Both the position numbers and the translations under genes were made by a program. Source: Alloascoidea africana (taxonomy: Eukaryota > Ascomycota > Alloascoideomycetes > Alloascoideales > Alloascoideaceae). From it: a DNA stretch of 64,000 nt. Under the pieces are notes generated by a model. The model was given only the letters and a program-made list of their open reading frames with translations. It was not told the origin of the DNA and made no database searches. The stretch is from positions 18,425-82,424 of the forward strand of contig JAKTTT010000079.1 of the NCBI GenBank assembly GCA_030581615.1, written 5' to 3'. Below are positions 33,149 through 45,615 of the stretch, in pieces (within the stretch, counting starts at the first letter, position 1; each line of letters starts with the position of its first letter).

Positions 33149-33418
33149 ATGTCGGCAATAAACCCTTTGTATTACCGAGTGACAATGTTCAGGTCGACGA
33201 TCGGTCTGCCGCCCAAAACTTGTAATGCGATAAAATCACTCGGTTTAAGGCAGAGAGGTGGTGTCGTTTACCACAAAGTTTCTCCCAGATCAGCAGGAAT
33301 GATTCTACGAGTTAAAGAGCTGATTAAAGTGGAACTGGTGGAAGAGCCCAAAACAAGACTTGAGGAAAGGTCTGCCAGGAAAAGCACCTCCGGATATGTT
33401 GTTGACAAAGAGGCATAA
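33149..33418 (+). CDS. MRPL33: Mitochondrial large-subunit ribosomal protein uL30m
   Basis: 89 residues, single exon. The start is the ATG of MSAINPLYYRVTMFRSTIG; the frame continues upstream only into non-ATG codons. The uL30 fold is seen in YYRVTMFRSTIGLP, KTCNAIKSLGLRQRGGVVYH, SPRSAGMILRVKELIKVE. The strongly conserved LGLR...R segment is present. The size is typical of yeast Mrpl33 (86 aa). The promoter lies in the preceding 620 bases. Confidence 0.92.
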   Translation: MSAINPLYYRVTMFRSTIGLPPKTCNAIKSLGLRQRGGVVYHKVSPRSAGMILRVKELIKVELVEEPKTRLEERSARKSTSGYVVDKEA

Positions 33419-33838
33419 GCGCAAATGGATCATGACAAAAAGCAAAAAGGTTTCCGAAGCGTCACCATTTTTTCAAATGAACAGAAATGCCATGAAGAAT
33501 ATTTAGGCAAGACTAGAGATGTGATTTAGCATTTGGAGCTATGATAATAATGAATTGTGAATACGGGATTTTAACCAAGTCGTTATTGTAAATAGTCAAG
33601 TAAAGAGAAAAAATTCATTGTTTTTTATTTCACTAGTTTATCTTTGACAAGCTTTGAGTAGTCGCCTATCAGGGATATTGTAAAACTAGTTCTTCAAAAA
33701 GATAAAAATCACAAACTGTAATATCTCTAAAGTAGAAAGTTTCTAGACAGATCTTGGAGAATAGACACAGGCTAACGGGTGTTGGTCTTGAGAAATGGAT
33801 GGTGCGAACGACTCCTTTTACCATGATGAGCTTGAGAT
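33419..33838. other. Intergenic: MRPL33 3' flank and leader of the PPR-like gene
   Basis: 420 bases. The 3' end holds a short upstream ORF at 33795-33842 whose TGA overlaps the downstream ATG (see findings). Nothing else is seen. Confidence 0.5.
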
Positions 33839-36055
33839 ATGATGCTCTCAAAAGAAGCTATATTGATTCGCCCATGTTTTACGACTCTAGGAAGAGCAAG
33901 ACTGTTTCGGAATAGAGCTCATAGTCTCCGGTTTCATGATTTTCATGTGAACCACTATTCCCAACATCGCGTTCAAACACTAGCTGGTACTTCTTCAATT
34001 CCTCCAACGGAGAGAGTAGAAGCTATCACTCCAGAAAATCTAACAAAGAAAAATAGAAAAATTGATGCCAAGAATGCTCGAATTGAGAAAGAAGCAATGG
34101 ATCTGCTCCAGTTGGAGCTGCTGGAGAAATATCCCCGAACATTCAAAAAATGGGAACCAAGAAACCCCACTTTCTTCTGGTCATCTTTACTCGAGGTGCT
34201 TCAAAAGTGGAACCAAAAGCATTCTTACATCAAAGTGATTTGGGTTTTTTGGGCCATTCGAAAGAACAATTTTATACCAAGACCTGAGCTTTACGAGCAA
34301 GTTTTCTATGCATTGACGAAAATTGCAAGGCAAGTCTACCAAGGAAAAGATGGTGGTACACATGCTATGAAAAAGTTGTTTCCAGATAATATAGCTAGAC
34401 TGGCTTTAAACTATGCTCATGAAATGAAGCAGTTTAGCACAGGAATTACACCTGAAGGGTTCTTTTCCTTGGCAAGAGTAAGAAGTTTTTTCGAATTGTT
34501 ACAACGTCTTATACTAACTAACCGGTTCTAGTTATTTCGATATGTTCAGAATCCAGTTTTACATTGGCAATTTGATCAATTCTTGAATACTTTGGAGCTC
34601 CCTGAACAATTGACATCATGGAAGTATCATGGCAAAATGAGCAAACATTTAAGTTTATCACAGGAAATTATAAAAGCTCAAGAACTATTTTGGATTGCAG
34701 TTGAAGAGCATAGCAAAATTGGTGCCGAGTTGACATCTGAATGGCTAGAACCTCTTTTTATACCGCTTCTGGTCGACAGACTGTGTGCTTCAAGAAGGGA
34801 TACTAAGGGCGCTTTGGATATAATCAAAATGATTAGATCCAATTCAAATTATGCAGTACCAAAACACACATGGACACTTTTGTTAAACTCTGCTATTAAT
34901 GAAAATGACTTTGAAGCAGTCAAGTATATTTACTACGCTACTGTCCCTGACGATGTAGTTCGATGGAGCATCACCACAATGGGGCAAATAACAACCTCTG
35001 CATCAATTAGCAAGGACGTTAACTGGACAGCTGAAGCCATTCAACATATGAAAACGGCCTACCCAAACTTTGATGTGGCAGTAGAAGCAGAGAATATCAT
35101 CTCTTCATTATGCATTTACGACAAATCTTTTCCAGTTAAAATAAGCGAGAGAAACAGCAAAACCTCAACTGAGTTTGATTTTGACACAGTCTGGCAGTTG
35201 ACAAATGCATTTATCGAAGCTGGGGTACCACTCGAACTAAAGGATCTCGACGAGGTGGTGCATGCAATAGCACACAGCAATTATGACATTTTGAACGAGA
35301 TTGAAGAGCTAGCTGACAAGGTTCTTGCAACATGTTGTAGGCAAGCTCAGTGTCTGTTTGCAAATGTCGCAATGAAGGTAGCATACTATCAAAGAAATGA
35401 GACCGATATCGTATGGGTGCTTGAAAAATTGGTCTATCGCTTTGAAAAAGATTGGATCAACAGGGAAACGATACGAGTTCTGATCGAGGGTTCATTGACT
35501 TCTTCCTCAGCGAAAAAGTTAACCTACGAGGTGTACAAGTACTGCTTGGAGAACAAGATTCCCGTTTCAACACGGTGGCTAACGATTCTTGTTCGGAATA
35601 ATTTAAGGGGCGTAAACATCGAGGGCGCATTCTTCTTCGTCAAAAAGCTGCTACAAAACACTGGCGAGATCCCTGAGTCTCTTTCATTTACGTTAAGCGA
35701 AGTGCTGCAAAGACTACACGACGACAGACTGAACACCATTTTAGAGAATCTCAAGCAAAAAGTCGAACAGCACAAGAAGTTCACGTCCCTGGATAGATCG
35801 GCATTAGGCACAGATGTGACCGTGGAACCCCAAATTTATGCAGACTTGATCTATCGGGTATTTGGAGACCTCGGCCAGTATCCCAGCGACCAGGCGCTGA
35901 GGGCCCACGAGCCGGACGGGACGCGAGTGCGGTCTGACGGGCCCTACGGAGCGTATTCCTGGCAGGGCGACGACAGCAACACCACGGCCCTTCGAAGAGC
36001 GCTGGGGCTGCCCATGGAGGAAGAAGAAGAGGCAGCAGAGGAAGAGTGGCTGTGA
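33839..36055 (+). CDS. Putative mitochondrial PPR-like protein, 720 residues
   Basis: Exons are 33839-34477 and 34532-36055; the intron is 54 nt, GTAAGA to ACTAACTAACC...CTAG. The N-terminus is rich in Arg, Phe, Leu and Ser with almost no acids up to residue 50, as in mitochondrial presequences. The body is a series of helical hairpins; one unit (YAVPKHTWTLLLNSAINEND, followed by EAVKYIYY) looks like a pentatricopeptide repeat. No catalytic motif is visible, and the C-terminus is acidic (EEEEEAAEEEW). The exact orthologue was not recognised; an RNA-binding role in mitochondrial expression is inferred from repeats and neighbours. The 3' end lies 120 bp before STU1. Confidence 0.8.
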
Positions 36056-36175
36056 GCAAAATGTAAATAGTGCATGTTGTCCCGGCGACGGGGCGCTATG
36101 GGACACAACATCCCTTTCTCTTTTTTCCCTGCTTCACCAGAGCTGTGACTCCAAGTCCGCAACACTGTATACGCC

Positions 36176-39100
36176 ATGGACAAGGACGAGCTGTATCGCC
36201 TTGTCACGGAGTGCGACGGTATGTGGTGTACCCATCGCCTTTGCATCCACTGCGTATGGTGCACATTCTTTTCTGACACTTTGACATAGATTCGGCCCCT
36301 GTAGAGGCTGCCCTGACAGAACTTAAATCCCACGTGAAGAGGGAGTTGGTTGATCTACAAAAGATTTCCAGTTACTTTGCCTCTGTCTGCGTGGCATGTA
36401 CGAGTCGACATCACCGAGTAGCCTCCCTGGCTTATTCAACTCTCTGCCATTTAATCAAAAGAGTGGGAATACAGGATGGAGAGTACTTAAGAGATACCCA
36501 GATTTGCGAGCTAGTTGTACCAATTTTGCTTCACAAGATGGCTGATGTGAAATACAGCGTGCGATTGGCAGCACAAAGAGCAATGGAAGATTATTGGCTA
36601 GCCTGTCCACGTGAAGTAGAAACAATTCTGAAGGAGTATGGACTCGAAAGTGAGAGCGAACGTGTAAGAGAAGAGAGCCGAGCATTTGCTGATAGAATAA
36701 AGCGACTAAATCCGATGGCTGATGTTCTAAGTGATAAGCCAAACCTCCATACCAGTGACGTTAAAAGCAACGCGAGTTCTACAAATACTCCAACTGCAAC
36801 AACGGCTCCTTCAAGTATAGCAACAGCTGATGAAGATAAGAACTTTGACCTTGACATGTTTGAGCAGTTTATATCTTCTTTACCGGGATATCAGCTTGAT
36901 TCTATAAAGTCCATACGCATTTCTTCTGCTTCAGAGCTTACGAAGGATGCTGAAATGCACAATGCTGTTTTTCACGGAAAAGAGACTGAATTCAATTGGA
37001 CAAAAAGAGAAAAGGCAATTCTTAGAATACGAGCTATTTTGCGGGGAAATGCTCCTGATGACTACCCAGACGAAACAATACAGTACCTTAAACAACTTCA
37101 GTTCGGTATAGGCAAATGCATCCAGTCTCTTCGAACGACTCTTTCAGCACACGGATGCCAACTGGTTAAAGATGCAGCAATCATTTTAGGTCCTGGATTT
37201 GATACTTTGGTTCAGAATTTTCTCAACCCTTGTTTAAAGCTGACTGCCGCAACCAAGAAGCTGGCTTCTATGAATGCACACCAGGCTATATGTGCGATTC
37301 TAGCGAATGTGAATTATCACCATAGGATTATGAATCAAATTGAACAGACTTTTCAGGAAAAGAATACAAGCCCCAGAATGTTTACGGCCACATGGCTCCA
37401 TATTATAGTTCTGGCGCATTCGGGCAAATTTGGGTTAATAGAATCAACAGGCGGGCTGGAAATAATCGAAAGATGTTTAGTAAAAGGGTTGAATGATGCG
37501 AGTCCAGATGTTCGGGAGAAAATGAGATTTACATTTTGGGCTTTGTATGAAGTATGGAGAACTACGGGTGAAAAGCTTTATGAATTATGCGATTCGCCAG
37601 TTAGAAAAGCATTAGAGAGATCGAGACCTAAACATTTGTCTGCTAGAAGTTCTAGTGCCGCAAGCAATACTAGTGGACGAACATCCCGAAACGCTCTCGC
37701 TGCGGGTAGAGTACCTTCCAGAACAACATCTAGAGATATCCCCAGTAGGAATAGGGACCCTGTATCTGCCAGAATAAGACCAAACTCCCGAACCGGTGTC
37801 GCTGGAGTGGCGGCCCGACCATTTTCGAGAACCAGAACAGTTAGCTCTTCGAGTACATCAACAACATCCACAACTGCCTCTAGACGTGGCGGTTTAGGAG
37901 CCCCACAACGAGCAACATCCAGGCCGGCTTTTCAAAATCCGGGTGTATCGAAACCGATTAGCAGAACCCTGTCGGAAATGTCCCAGGGACCAGGAGTAGG
38001 AGCCTGGAGGGGAAAAGCTAGAGCTCCCAGTCGAACAGCAACGAACAGTGGATTAAGAGCCTCTTCAACCCAAGATTCTCACTCCAGGTTTGGCCATAAC
38101 GCTTCTTGGCGAACACCATCACCATCTATTGAGGAAGAGAAAACTTTCACCTCAATATTTAAAGGTTCGAATATCAACGACAAATGCATTGCAATGACTT
38201 CACTATACTACTTGCTAATGGAGCAGCCTCTGCCTCCAGAAAACAAAATGACAGATTTATCAATACCAACTAGAGATATTTTGCTCAAGGGTGTACTCGA
38301 TGTGATGGATCACCAGCGTGGAGATCTAGTGGCGAGACTCGTTGACGTCAATGTAGTTCTTGACACGATTCAATTGTTTTCCTTGGAAGCAATTTTATGT
38401 ATTCTGTCTGTTTTAAAACCGGAGAATTTTGGATCGGTTAATCTTCTGTTTAAAAGAGTTGCAGAAAATGAAATATTCCCTGTCCTCACTGCTCTGCTAT
38501 GTGGAGTAGGGGTTGTCACAAATGCAAGTACCGGTGGTATTAATCAAGACATTCTCAGGCTATTTTCAAGTGACCAAAAGTCTGAAATTTTCAAACATTG
38601 CTTAGAATGGTTTGAGTTTATGATAAATAACAGTTACAAAAGGGAAGAGTACTTTGGAGGAGACTCAAATAATGAACGTTTCAATATCGCTGTGAAGGAG
38701 TTGGTTTCAATAAACACTTATGCATCGAGATCAAGCATTGAACCACAACTAATCAACATTCTTCATATAATGTATGATTTCAATGCAAATGAGTTCGAAA
38801 AAGCACTGAACGGAACAGACAATCTCATCAGGAACCATATCTCGCACAAGCTGGGAATCAAATTTGCTCCAAACTTTGGTTCAGCTTCTAGATCCTCTAG
38901 ATTTACAAATAACAGTCGTTCTCCGTTGCCATCTCGTTTAGATTCAAGCCCCTCGGTACGAGGACAACCCCCTAGACCGAAAACAGCTATGAGTAGAAGC
39001 CCGTTTCTTCACTCTAGCCAACAGCATAGAATTCCAAGGCCAGCATCGTCACTTGGAAATGTCAAATCCCCAACGGGGACAACACCTCGTTCGCAAATTC

Positions 39101-41454
39101 CAAGGGCAAAAACCCCAATGTCTATTCCTATTTCACCAGCTCCAAAATCTGTAAACCGTGCTAGCATAGCAACAAGGACTCCTAGCAGAAAGAACATCAG
39201 CATGAACACTCCTAGACGTGGGAGCTCTATTCCACGACCTGTCAGTTCAATGGGAATGGCTGCTCCAAGTGCGACTCCTCGAGGAATAAACACGCCAACA
39301 CAGCATGGCTCAATGCGTCGCAGATCAATGAATTTTGCAAACTTGTCCACCAGTTCACATTTGACGCCCCAGGCAAAATCAACAATATCTCAAGCCAGAA
39401 AGAGTCCTCGAACAATACAGGGAGATTTGGTTTCTCCCAGCTCTATACCTCGACGGCCAAACTCTTCTTTGTCTCACACAAGAGGTGCTACGACATGGAG
39501 CACTGATCCTTCTCATACCCACGGGAAGGTATTCAACAAATTAGTAGAGTTGGCATCTGACTCAAAGAGTCATCCGGTCCCAACACTAATCAGAACGCCG
39601 ACGAATCCATTGTCCGGTTCTGAGCAGGTACTTGTCGCAAAGCCTCATGTAACAGACCACAAAAAAGAAGATTCCAGAGAAGAAATGTTTACTGATGAAG
39701 AAGGAAAAATGGTGCAAGAAGCGGATTTATATGAAATTACTATGATCAATATCAAGCCTGACGCTGATGGTACCAAAAGAATTATTAAAAGTCCTGTTTT
39801 GAGTCCTATTTTAAGTGCGAATAGCCCAGTAAAAGATGGCTTTTTCAAGCATGATAGCGAAGATGCAATTAGTGGCGGTGCTCTTATTGACTCACTGGTA
39901 GAAGAGTCTGAAAAGCTAGATGTGAAGCCAAAACCTGACAACGAAATGGCTGATGTCCATTCTGATGGGCTTCATAAAGAAAGCGGTAATGTGGATGGAG
40001 TTGAAAGTGAGTCAAATGAAAAATCGCCCACACACAAGAATGTTCATGACAAGGATGAACAAGACGAACAAGACAGTATGTGTAAGAGCTTTGCAACTAT
40101 GTTAACCGTTAGCGACAAGCCAACTCTAGAATCGACGAAAGAAATTTCCGAGTCTAAGCCTATTAAAATGGAAAGAGAAAAAAAAGTTGTGCATGGTGAA
40201 GACGAAATTGAAATTACTTTTGATGAGATTCTTCCGGATGCTGAGCATGATGAACAAAAAGATTCAAGTGCTATCACACCTTCACCACAGACTTTGTCAC
40301 CCCAGACCCCTACTCCTTCTAAAACAGTTACTCTCCGCCAGAACGGCACATTGAAGAAATCGGAATCAAGATCAAAGCCCCATTCATTCTTGACGCCAAG
40401 ACCAAACAGCGATAATGCCAAAGTAATGCCCGTCTCTTGGTTCGAATTGGAACTCTCTCGTCAACAATTGTCTCCATCTTCAGGAATGCTCTATGTTAAC
40501 TCTACAAATGCTAAAGTTGCTTTAATGCTGTTTACACAACTATTGGATCAAATGTCGCAAAGAAAACTTGATCCACATGGATTCAGACAGGTGGGTTCAT
40601 TTGTAAAGAGTTATGTCCCACATGATAAAGAAAATAACGGCGGTTTGGACGAGCAAGAATGGAGAAATTCTATTCAACAATTGGTGAAAGCTTTATTGGA
40701 GTTTCTATCTGATATTTCATTGATCAATGAAGCGCAATGCCTAAGCGGTTTGGTTCTTCTAAAACAGTTACTTTTTATGCGTAACAAGAACATTATTGAC
40801 TTTAATTGTATGAGTGGCTATGAGGAAAAAACTTGGAAATGTCTCCTTGCGGTTACAAGCAGTACCGAGAATGAAAGGTTTACATTTGATAAAACCATAA
40901 GTGCTATTCCCGTGGCGCTTGAGGAAGTTGCGATGGAGTTGATTTTAGCATTTACCCCGACGAAGGTTGTACAATATTGTCTTACGACCTATAATGAGGA
41001 GATCGCAGACGCATCGCGAAGAGAAGGTGGAAAATTGAAGCAGTCACCAGCTCTAAAGATGAGCAAAATGAAACTTTCATTTTTGCTTTCTACCTTGAAC
41101 ACCTGTCTTGATGAATTCAAGTTCCACCCGAATGGCGCTCAGCATGAAGGAAGCGGGACTAACAAAGTCACCGAACTGGTTAGACAAATGGAGCTTATAC
41201 GACCTATCTGTGAGTTTGCTCTGGACTGTCTTGCGAGCCCAAGGGTTGAGATTCGAATGTTAGTTTACAAAATTATTGTAAGTCTCAAAAAGCTCTTTCC
41301 TGATTCTGGTTCTGGTATCTCTGAAAAGTCTCATGGATCAAATGGCAACAGTCTCAACAATCATGGTACTGAGATCGTAAACGAGCTGTTTAGCAAGTTA
41401 AATGAGCCTCAAAAGAGAATGGTCCAGTTCTATTATTCACGAGCAACCAAATAA
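36176..41454 (+). CDS. STU1: CLASP-family microtubule regulator STU1
   Basis: Spindle and kinetochore microtubule rescue factor of the CLASP family. Exons are 36176-36218 (MDKDELYRLVTECD) and 36290-41454, joining to 1735 residues, somewhat longer than S. cerevisiae Stu1 (1513). The first HEAT/TOG-like repeats cover residues about 15-130. A second TOG (CLASP_N) lies at about 245-460 (KREKAILRIRAILRG, LGPGFDTLVQNFLNPCLKL, DASPDVREKMRFTFW). A Ser/Arg-rich linker at 460-620 precedes a third helical domain (about 625-870). A long basic Ser/Pro/Arg region follows (about 875-1090) with SxIP-type motifs. An acidic segment and a C-terminal helical domain (about 1385-1735) end the protein. The branch point of the intron is a weak TTCTGAC. 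Confidence 0.93.
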
Positions 41455-42308
41455 AACACTCTACCTGAAAGTTGCTATGGATTATTGTTTTTTTACATGT
41501 TTTGTTTTTGTTTTTGTTATTTTCATTTGAGTTTATTTGCATAATTGACCAGCATATTGCCTTTTCTTCATTTGTTCCATAAACGCAGCGATGGCTTTCA
41601 TTCACTTCTTTTCAAGCTTTTATAGTATAATGTCTCTACGTAGAAAAACTAATTTATTACTTCTCGTCGTCTACGCTTGTTTTTGTTACTCGAAAGGAGT
41701 TGTTAGCTTCCCTTTGTTTAATTATGTTTTGTTTGTTTAGCTACATAAACCCTCACATTACCACTCTTATAAGCAGAAATTTGAATTTAAAATAGAGACT
41801 AAAGACCTTGGAAACCTGAGATCAACAAATAGAGCGATATTGATGACGTTTTTGCACTTTTCAGCGTCAAACAATCGCGGAATATGACTTTGAATGAAAA
41901 CTAGCACGTAAGCAGAAATGGATACCAGATTAGTGGATGGACAATCTGATATGACCACTGGAAAAGTGAGGAGGTAGAAAAGAACAGGAAGGACAGAACT
42001 ATTCTTAACAGACTTGAACTAAGGGCAGTAAATACTTATAGATTATTAAACACACTAGATAAAATGTAAACCGTCTAAACTGTTGAATGTATTCTTTTGT
42101 AAATACCGTTTAGCTATTAGTATATACAATTAGCACAGTAGATCTTCAATACTTCCTATAATATATGAACAGTTCATAATTTGAGGGTGATTGTAAAGTG
42201 GTAAAGAATTCAGATAATCTTCATCCAAAACTTCCAACCTATATTTACAAAAGAGAATTGTTGGCAATCCATGCAAAAAGGTGTTGATGGTTTGAAATGA
42301 TATGGCGA
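41455..42308. other. Intergenic between convergent STU1 and MRPL3
   Basis: 854 AT-rich bases of two 3' flanks; no supported feature. Confidence 0.5.
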
Positions 42309-43459
42309 TCAGATAATGACAGCACCAGGATCGATATACTCCGCTGCTTCCTTGTTCACAGGTCTGTATAGATACCATGCTTTCAAGGCATGGACAGAAG
42401 CCCGCGTTCTTGCTTCCACTAAGCTGGATCCCTGACCTTCTCCCAACTTTTCCTCACCAGAAAAAATTCCAACAACAAACACTGGGTTGGCTGTTAGTCG
42501 ACCTGTTTCAGCCAGCAACCTAGGAATTGGCGGCTGTAATTTTTCTCTGGTACATAGACGTGCTAATTCGTTAGCAGGACGCTCAAACTGGAACATTGAC
42601 GTTATGTCGACCTTTCTCGATAAAATGTGATCGTCAATAAATTTCCCTGCGGCTTCACTCCCCTTATGAATACGGACTGCTGCGACTATAGACCTCACTG
42701 CGCTTGCCATAGCAACTGGTAGATTTTCAACCTTCGAAGGAACATTAGAGTTGTTTAGAATTTCAATAACACCCTTCTCGTGTTTTTTCACCATGGACTT
42801 GAATCGTAACTTTCCAAATCCAAGTTCCTCAGGCTCATCGTTCAGGTATCTTGTCAGAGCATCATCTAGGTAATTGTCTACCTCAATACCCCATTCTTTT
42901 CCTATTTGTTCTAGAGATTGCTGGCCAATGTAGGCATCAACCGCAGCATTTAAGACATCTGTGGGCAGCCGAGGATACGTTAAAACTAGCTTTTTTGTAA
43001 CCATTAGGGTCAGCAAGTTTTTCCCGAGAATATTAAGGCCCATATTGTCGGCATATCCACTTTGGCATGTGCTACAAGTTAGACATCTAGCTAATGTCGA
43101 ATAAGGAATGTCTGAATGAGAAAGACCAAGTCTAGCATGCAGCGCAATAAGTGAAGGCGATTTTTTTGCTTGTTCGTCAGTTATTGCCTTTGAAATGGCT
43201 GTTCTTGAATAGCCAGGAAAATCGGTAATGTCTTTGGGAACGTTGTACACTCTCCGTCTTTGTGGACTCTTGATTTGTTCACTGGCTCCTGTCGAGTTGT
43301 CTATTCCGTCAGGTTTGTTAGTCTGAATATTATTTGTCAGTTTGAAGCAAGCTCCTTACATCGAATAGAACTGGGACCATTTCTCATTCTGATCAGTAGT
43401 TTCAGAGAGTTCTGGGCACCCCGGACAGAACTCCTTCCCACAATTGCCGATATAGTCAT
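42309..43459 (-). CDS. MRPL3: Mitochondrial large-subunit ribosomal protein mL44
   Basis: RNase III-like, catalytically inactive ribosomal protein with a C-terminal dsRNA-binding domain. Exons are 43360-43459 and 42309-43300, giving 363 residues. Exon 1 (MTISAIVGRSSVRGAQNSLK) is a basic presequence. The RNase III-like fold shows ALHARLGLSHSDIPYSTLARC, LNILGKNLLTLMVTKKLVLTYPRLP-type segments and NAAVDAYIGQQSLEQIGKEWG. The mL44 block follows (LGFGKLRFKSMV), and the dsRBD ends LGEGQGSSLVEARTRASVHA. The intron is GTAAGG to CAGACTAAC...AATAG. It shares no promoter with other genes in view. Confidence 0.93.
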
Positions 43460-44066
43460 TTTATCCGGGATATTGTAAACCAAAGAAGCTCTTAATGATT
43501 ATCACCTGGGTATACACTCGTTAAACACCCAAAAAGTAGATCAGCTCCACGAGTCAAGCTGTCTGTTTTTCACTCTATTTGGATCTTGGGTGACGAAAAA
43601 TTGGAGTGTGCTTTGATAGTGCTATAATGTACACATTGGTGCAGACATCTGAGAACGGCATACCACCAATCAATGTTTACTAGTGAAAACAATTCAAAAA
43701 GAACTGGTAAGATCAACGGCTTTCGAGTGTTTCGTGCAAATTGTAACTTTTATTAAATTATGATAGAGAAATTGCTAGATACATTAGTATGGAATTGATG
43801 AAGATAAGAGCCATAACGGTTGTATGGCCAACATACTGGGTACAAAGAGTTACCCTGCTATTTGATAGCTAAGTTAACACAGATCTCAAGTTAAACATTT
43901 GAAAAAGTCTTAAAGCAGAAAGAAGCTAATCCATTAAATGCCACCAATGCTAGATTAGATGCTACGACTAAAGGCCTCTATCCATTGACTAGTCGATATC
44001 GGTGGTAATATCAGTTCATAGTTCACGATTCTTTTATAGAGCAGAGTCATCAAGAGACGAAGTTGC
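43460..44066. other. Intergenic: MRPL3 promoter and PPT1 3' flank
   Basis: 607 bases, AT-rich; no supported feature. Confidence 0.5.
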
Positions 44067-45197
44067 CTAAGCTCTTTGCATTTGCAATGGGTTCTGCGCA
44101 TTCATCAATTGAATACTAGGACCTTCAGCATCCGATGTGGTTTCTTGTTCTTTTCCAAGGTATGTGGCTGCGACATCTGTGAAAAACTCATCGCTAAATC
44201 TCATGTGCTCTCCATGTGCAACTAAATGATCGATTCTGCCCTCATCCAATAGCTTTTTGAGGCCAATCCAATCTTCTTTGTAAATTTGACGTTCATGAAG
44301 AGGCGTAACTTTTCCACTAGTAGAATTGAATTCTTGAAAGAATGCGCTCTGCTTCGGAACAACTGTTTCATCTCCATCAAAAAGAATGAGCACCAGCTTT
44401 TCTAAAGTGCTTAAATTGTATCCATATGATTTATTCTTGGCTTCATATTCTTCATTATTTATGTCCGCAAGGAAGGCAGAGTGGTCTAAATAGGTATCGA
44501 TATCTTCTGGATCCTATTATACACTATTAATATCACAGATGACTCAAGGCACCAAGAAACAGCACTTACTCTAAAGTATTGAGCAGCAACAATATTGTTC
44601 TGAGCATAATTAGTCCACACTCTTCCCTTCAGTAAGGCATTTCTCCGTTTGCAAAACCAATCTGTAGGATCGCATGCAGGAAGGTCGGCAATCCCATTGT
44701 GAGGAGATCCAAATGTTATTAGCGTTCTAACAGGAGGATAATTGCACCTTTCAATGTATCCTCTTAAGAACAAACCACCCTGTGAGAAGCCAATAGCATC
44801 AAACCCTCCATACAATTGAGGAATATCTGCAAGTTGATCGCACACCAACTCCAACTTTGTCTATTATTAGTGACTAGGAATGGTCGGGGGAAAAGTGAAC
44901 AGCAATAGTTACCTGGTCGTTCACGCTTCCAAACAGAGAAGCTCTCTGATCGCCTGATGAGTCTTCTTTGATGTGGATTGGATGAACAATTATATCTGGG
45001 TATAAACCCGTTAGTATTGATTGAATTCTTTCCATCCCATCGGACAGATAATAATCCCCCATCCCATGCCATATCACAACCGGACGGGGGGCTGCAAAAG
45101 CATATCGAAATGGTATCAAGCTAATAAACGCTGCTATATACACATAAAACATGTTTTTTGACTGGGTAGATAGTGGATCAGGGGCGATAACACCCAT
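44067..45197 (-). CDS. PPT1: Palmitoyl-protein thioesterase (CLN1/PPT1 type)
   Basis: Removes fatty acyl groups from S-acylated proteins in the vacuole or lysosome (the name is the human one; S. cerevisiae PPT1 is an unrelated phosphatase). Exons are 44913-45197, 44570-44860 and 44067-44513, giving 340 residues; introns are only 52 and 50 nt. A secretory signal is present (MFYVYIAAFISLIPF, residues 16-30), so the second in-frame ATG is an alternative start. Next come PVVIWHGMGD (oxyanion region), GFSQGGLFLRGYIERC with nucleophile Ser121, FGSPHNG, HSAFLADIN, LFDGDETVVP (acid residue) and HGEHMRFSDEFF (His), in human PPT1 order. The C-terminal extension of about 25 residues is unmatched. Confidence 0.94.
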
Positions 45198-45212
45198 AAC
45201 AAGTATAAGCCA

Positions 45213-45220
45213 TTACCCGG
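45213..45220 (+). promoter_or_regulatory. Reb1-type TTACCCGG site, PPT1-DUF2420 divergent promoter
   Basis: A single TTACCCGG 16 bp from the PPT1 start codon in a 418-bp divergent intergenic region. The same motif recurs before RPS7 and between SDO1 and UPS2. Confidence 0.5.
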
Positions 45221-45538
45221 GCATAACCGCTGATCTGATTCTTCCAAGAGTCTGGGCTCAAGAAAGCATGATCCGCTATCAAATTGCTGTATTCGGTACT
45301 TAAATATTATCCTATATGGGTGTTCTTTTGTTTTTTTATATTTGTCTCTATTAATGAGAGCTTTGATGATGCTTATGGCCTTGTAAAGATGTCCACACTA
45401 GAGAAATGTCGTCTCGTCTATATTCCGGGTAATAGGCCTCCGGTCCATTCTGTCATTCTTGTGCACTTGCCACTCCTATCAAGTTTTTTTCCACACATAA
45501 CACCTAGTAGCATTTTATCTGCCTGTTGAGGTTTAACA

Positions 45539-45591
45539 GTAAGTTTCGTATATTCTAACACACTCCTGTGTAATTTTTCTTCGTTTTTTAG
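45539..45591 (+). other. Probable 5'-leader intron of the DUF2420 gene
   Basis: GTAAGT donor, TTCTAAC branch point and T-rich TTTTTTAG acceptor within 53 nt, 24 nt before the ATG at 45616. A TGA just upstream in the phase-0 frame makes a coding role unlikely, so it is placed in the 5' leader. Confidence 0.6.
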
Positions 45592-45615
45592 GCCATAGAG
45601 TCACAGCCCTACAGT

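Noticed and set aside
45284-45529. 81-codon frame upstream of the DUF2420 gene
   Set aside because: Starts with TTG and cannot be joined in frame to the downstream ATG because of a TGA before the leader intron.
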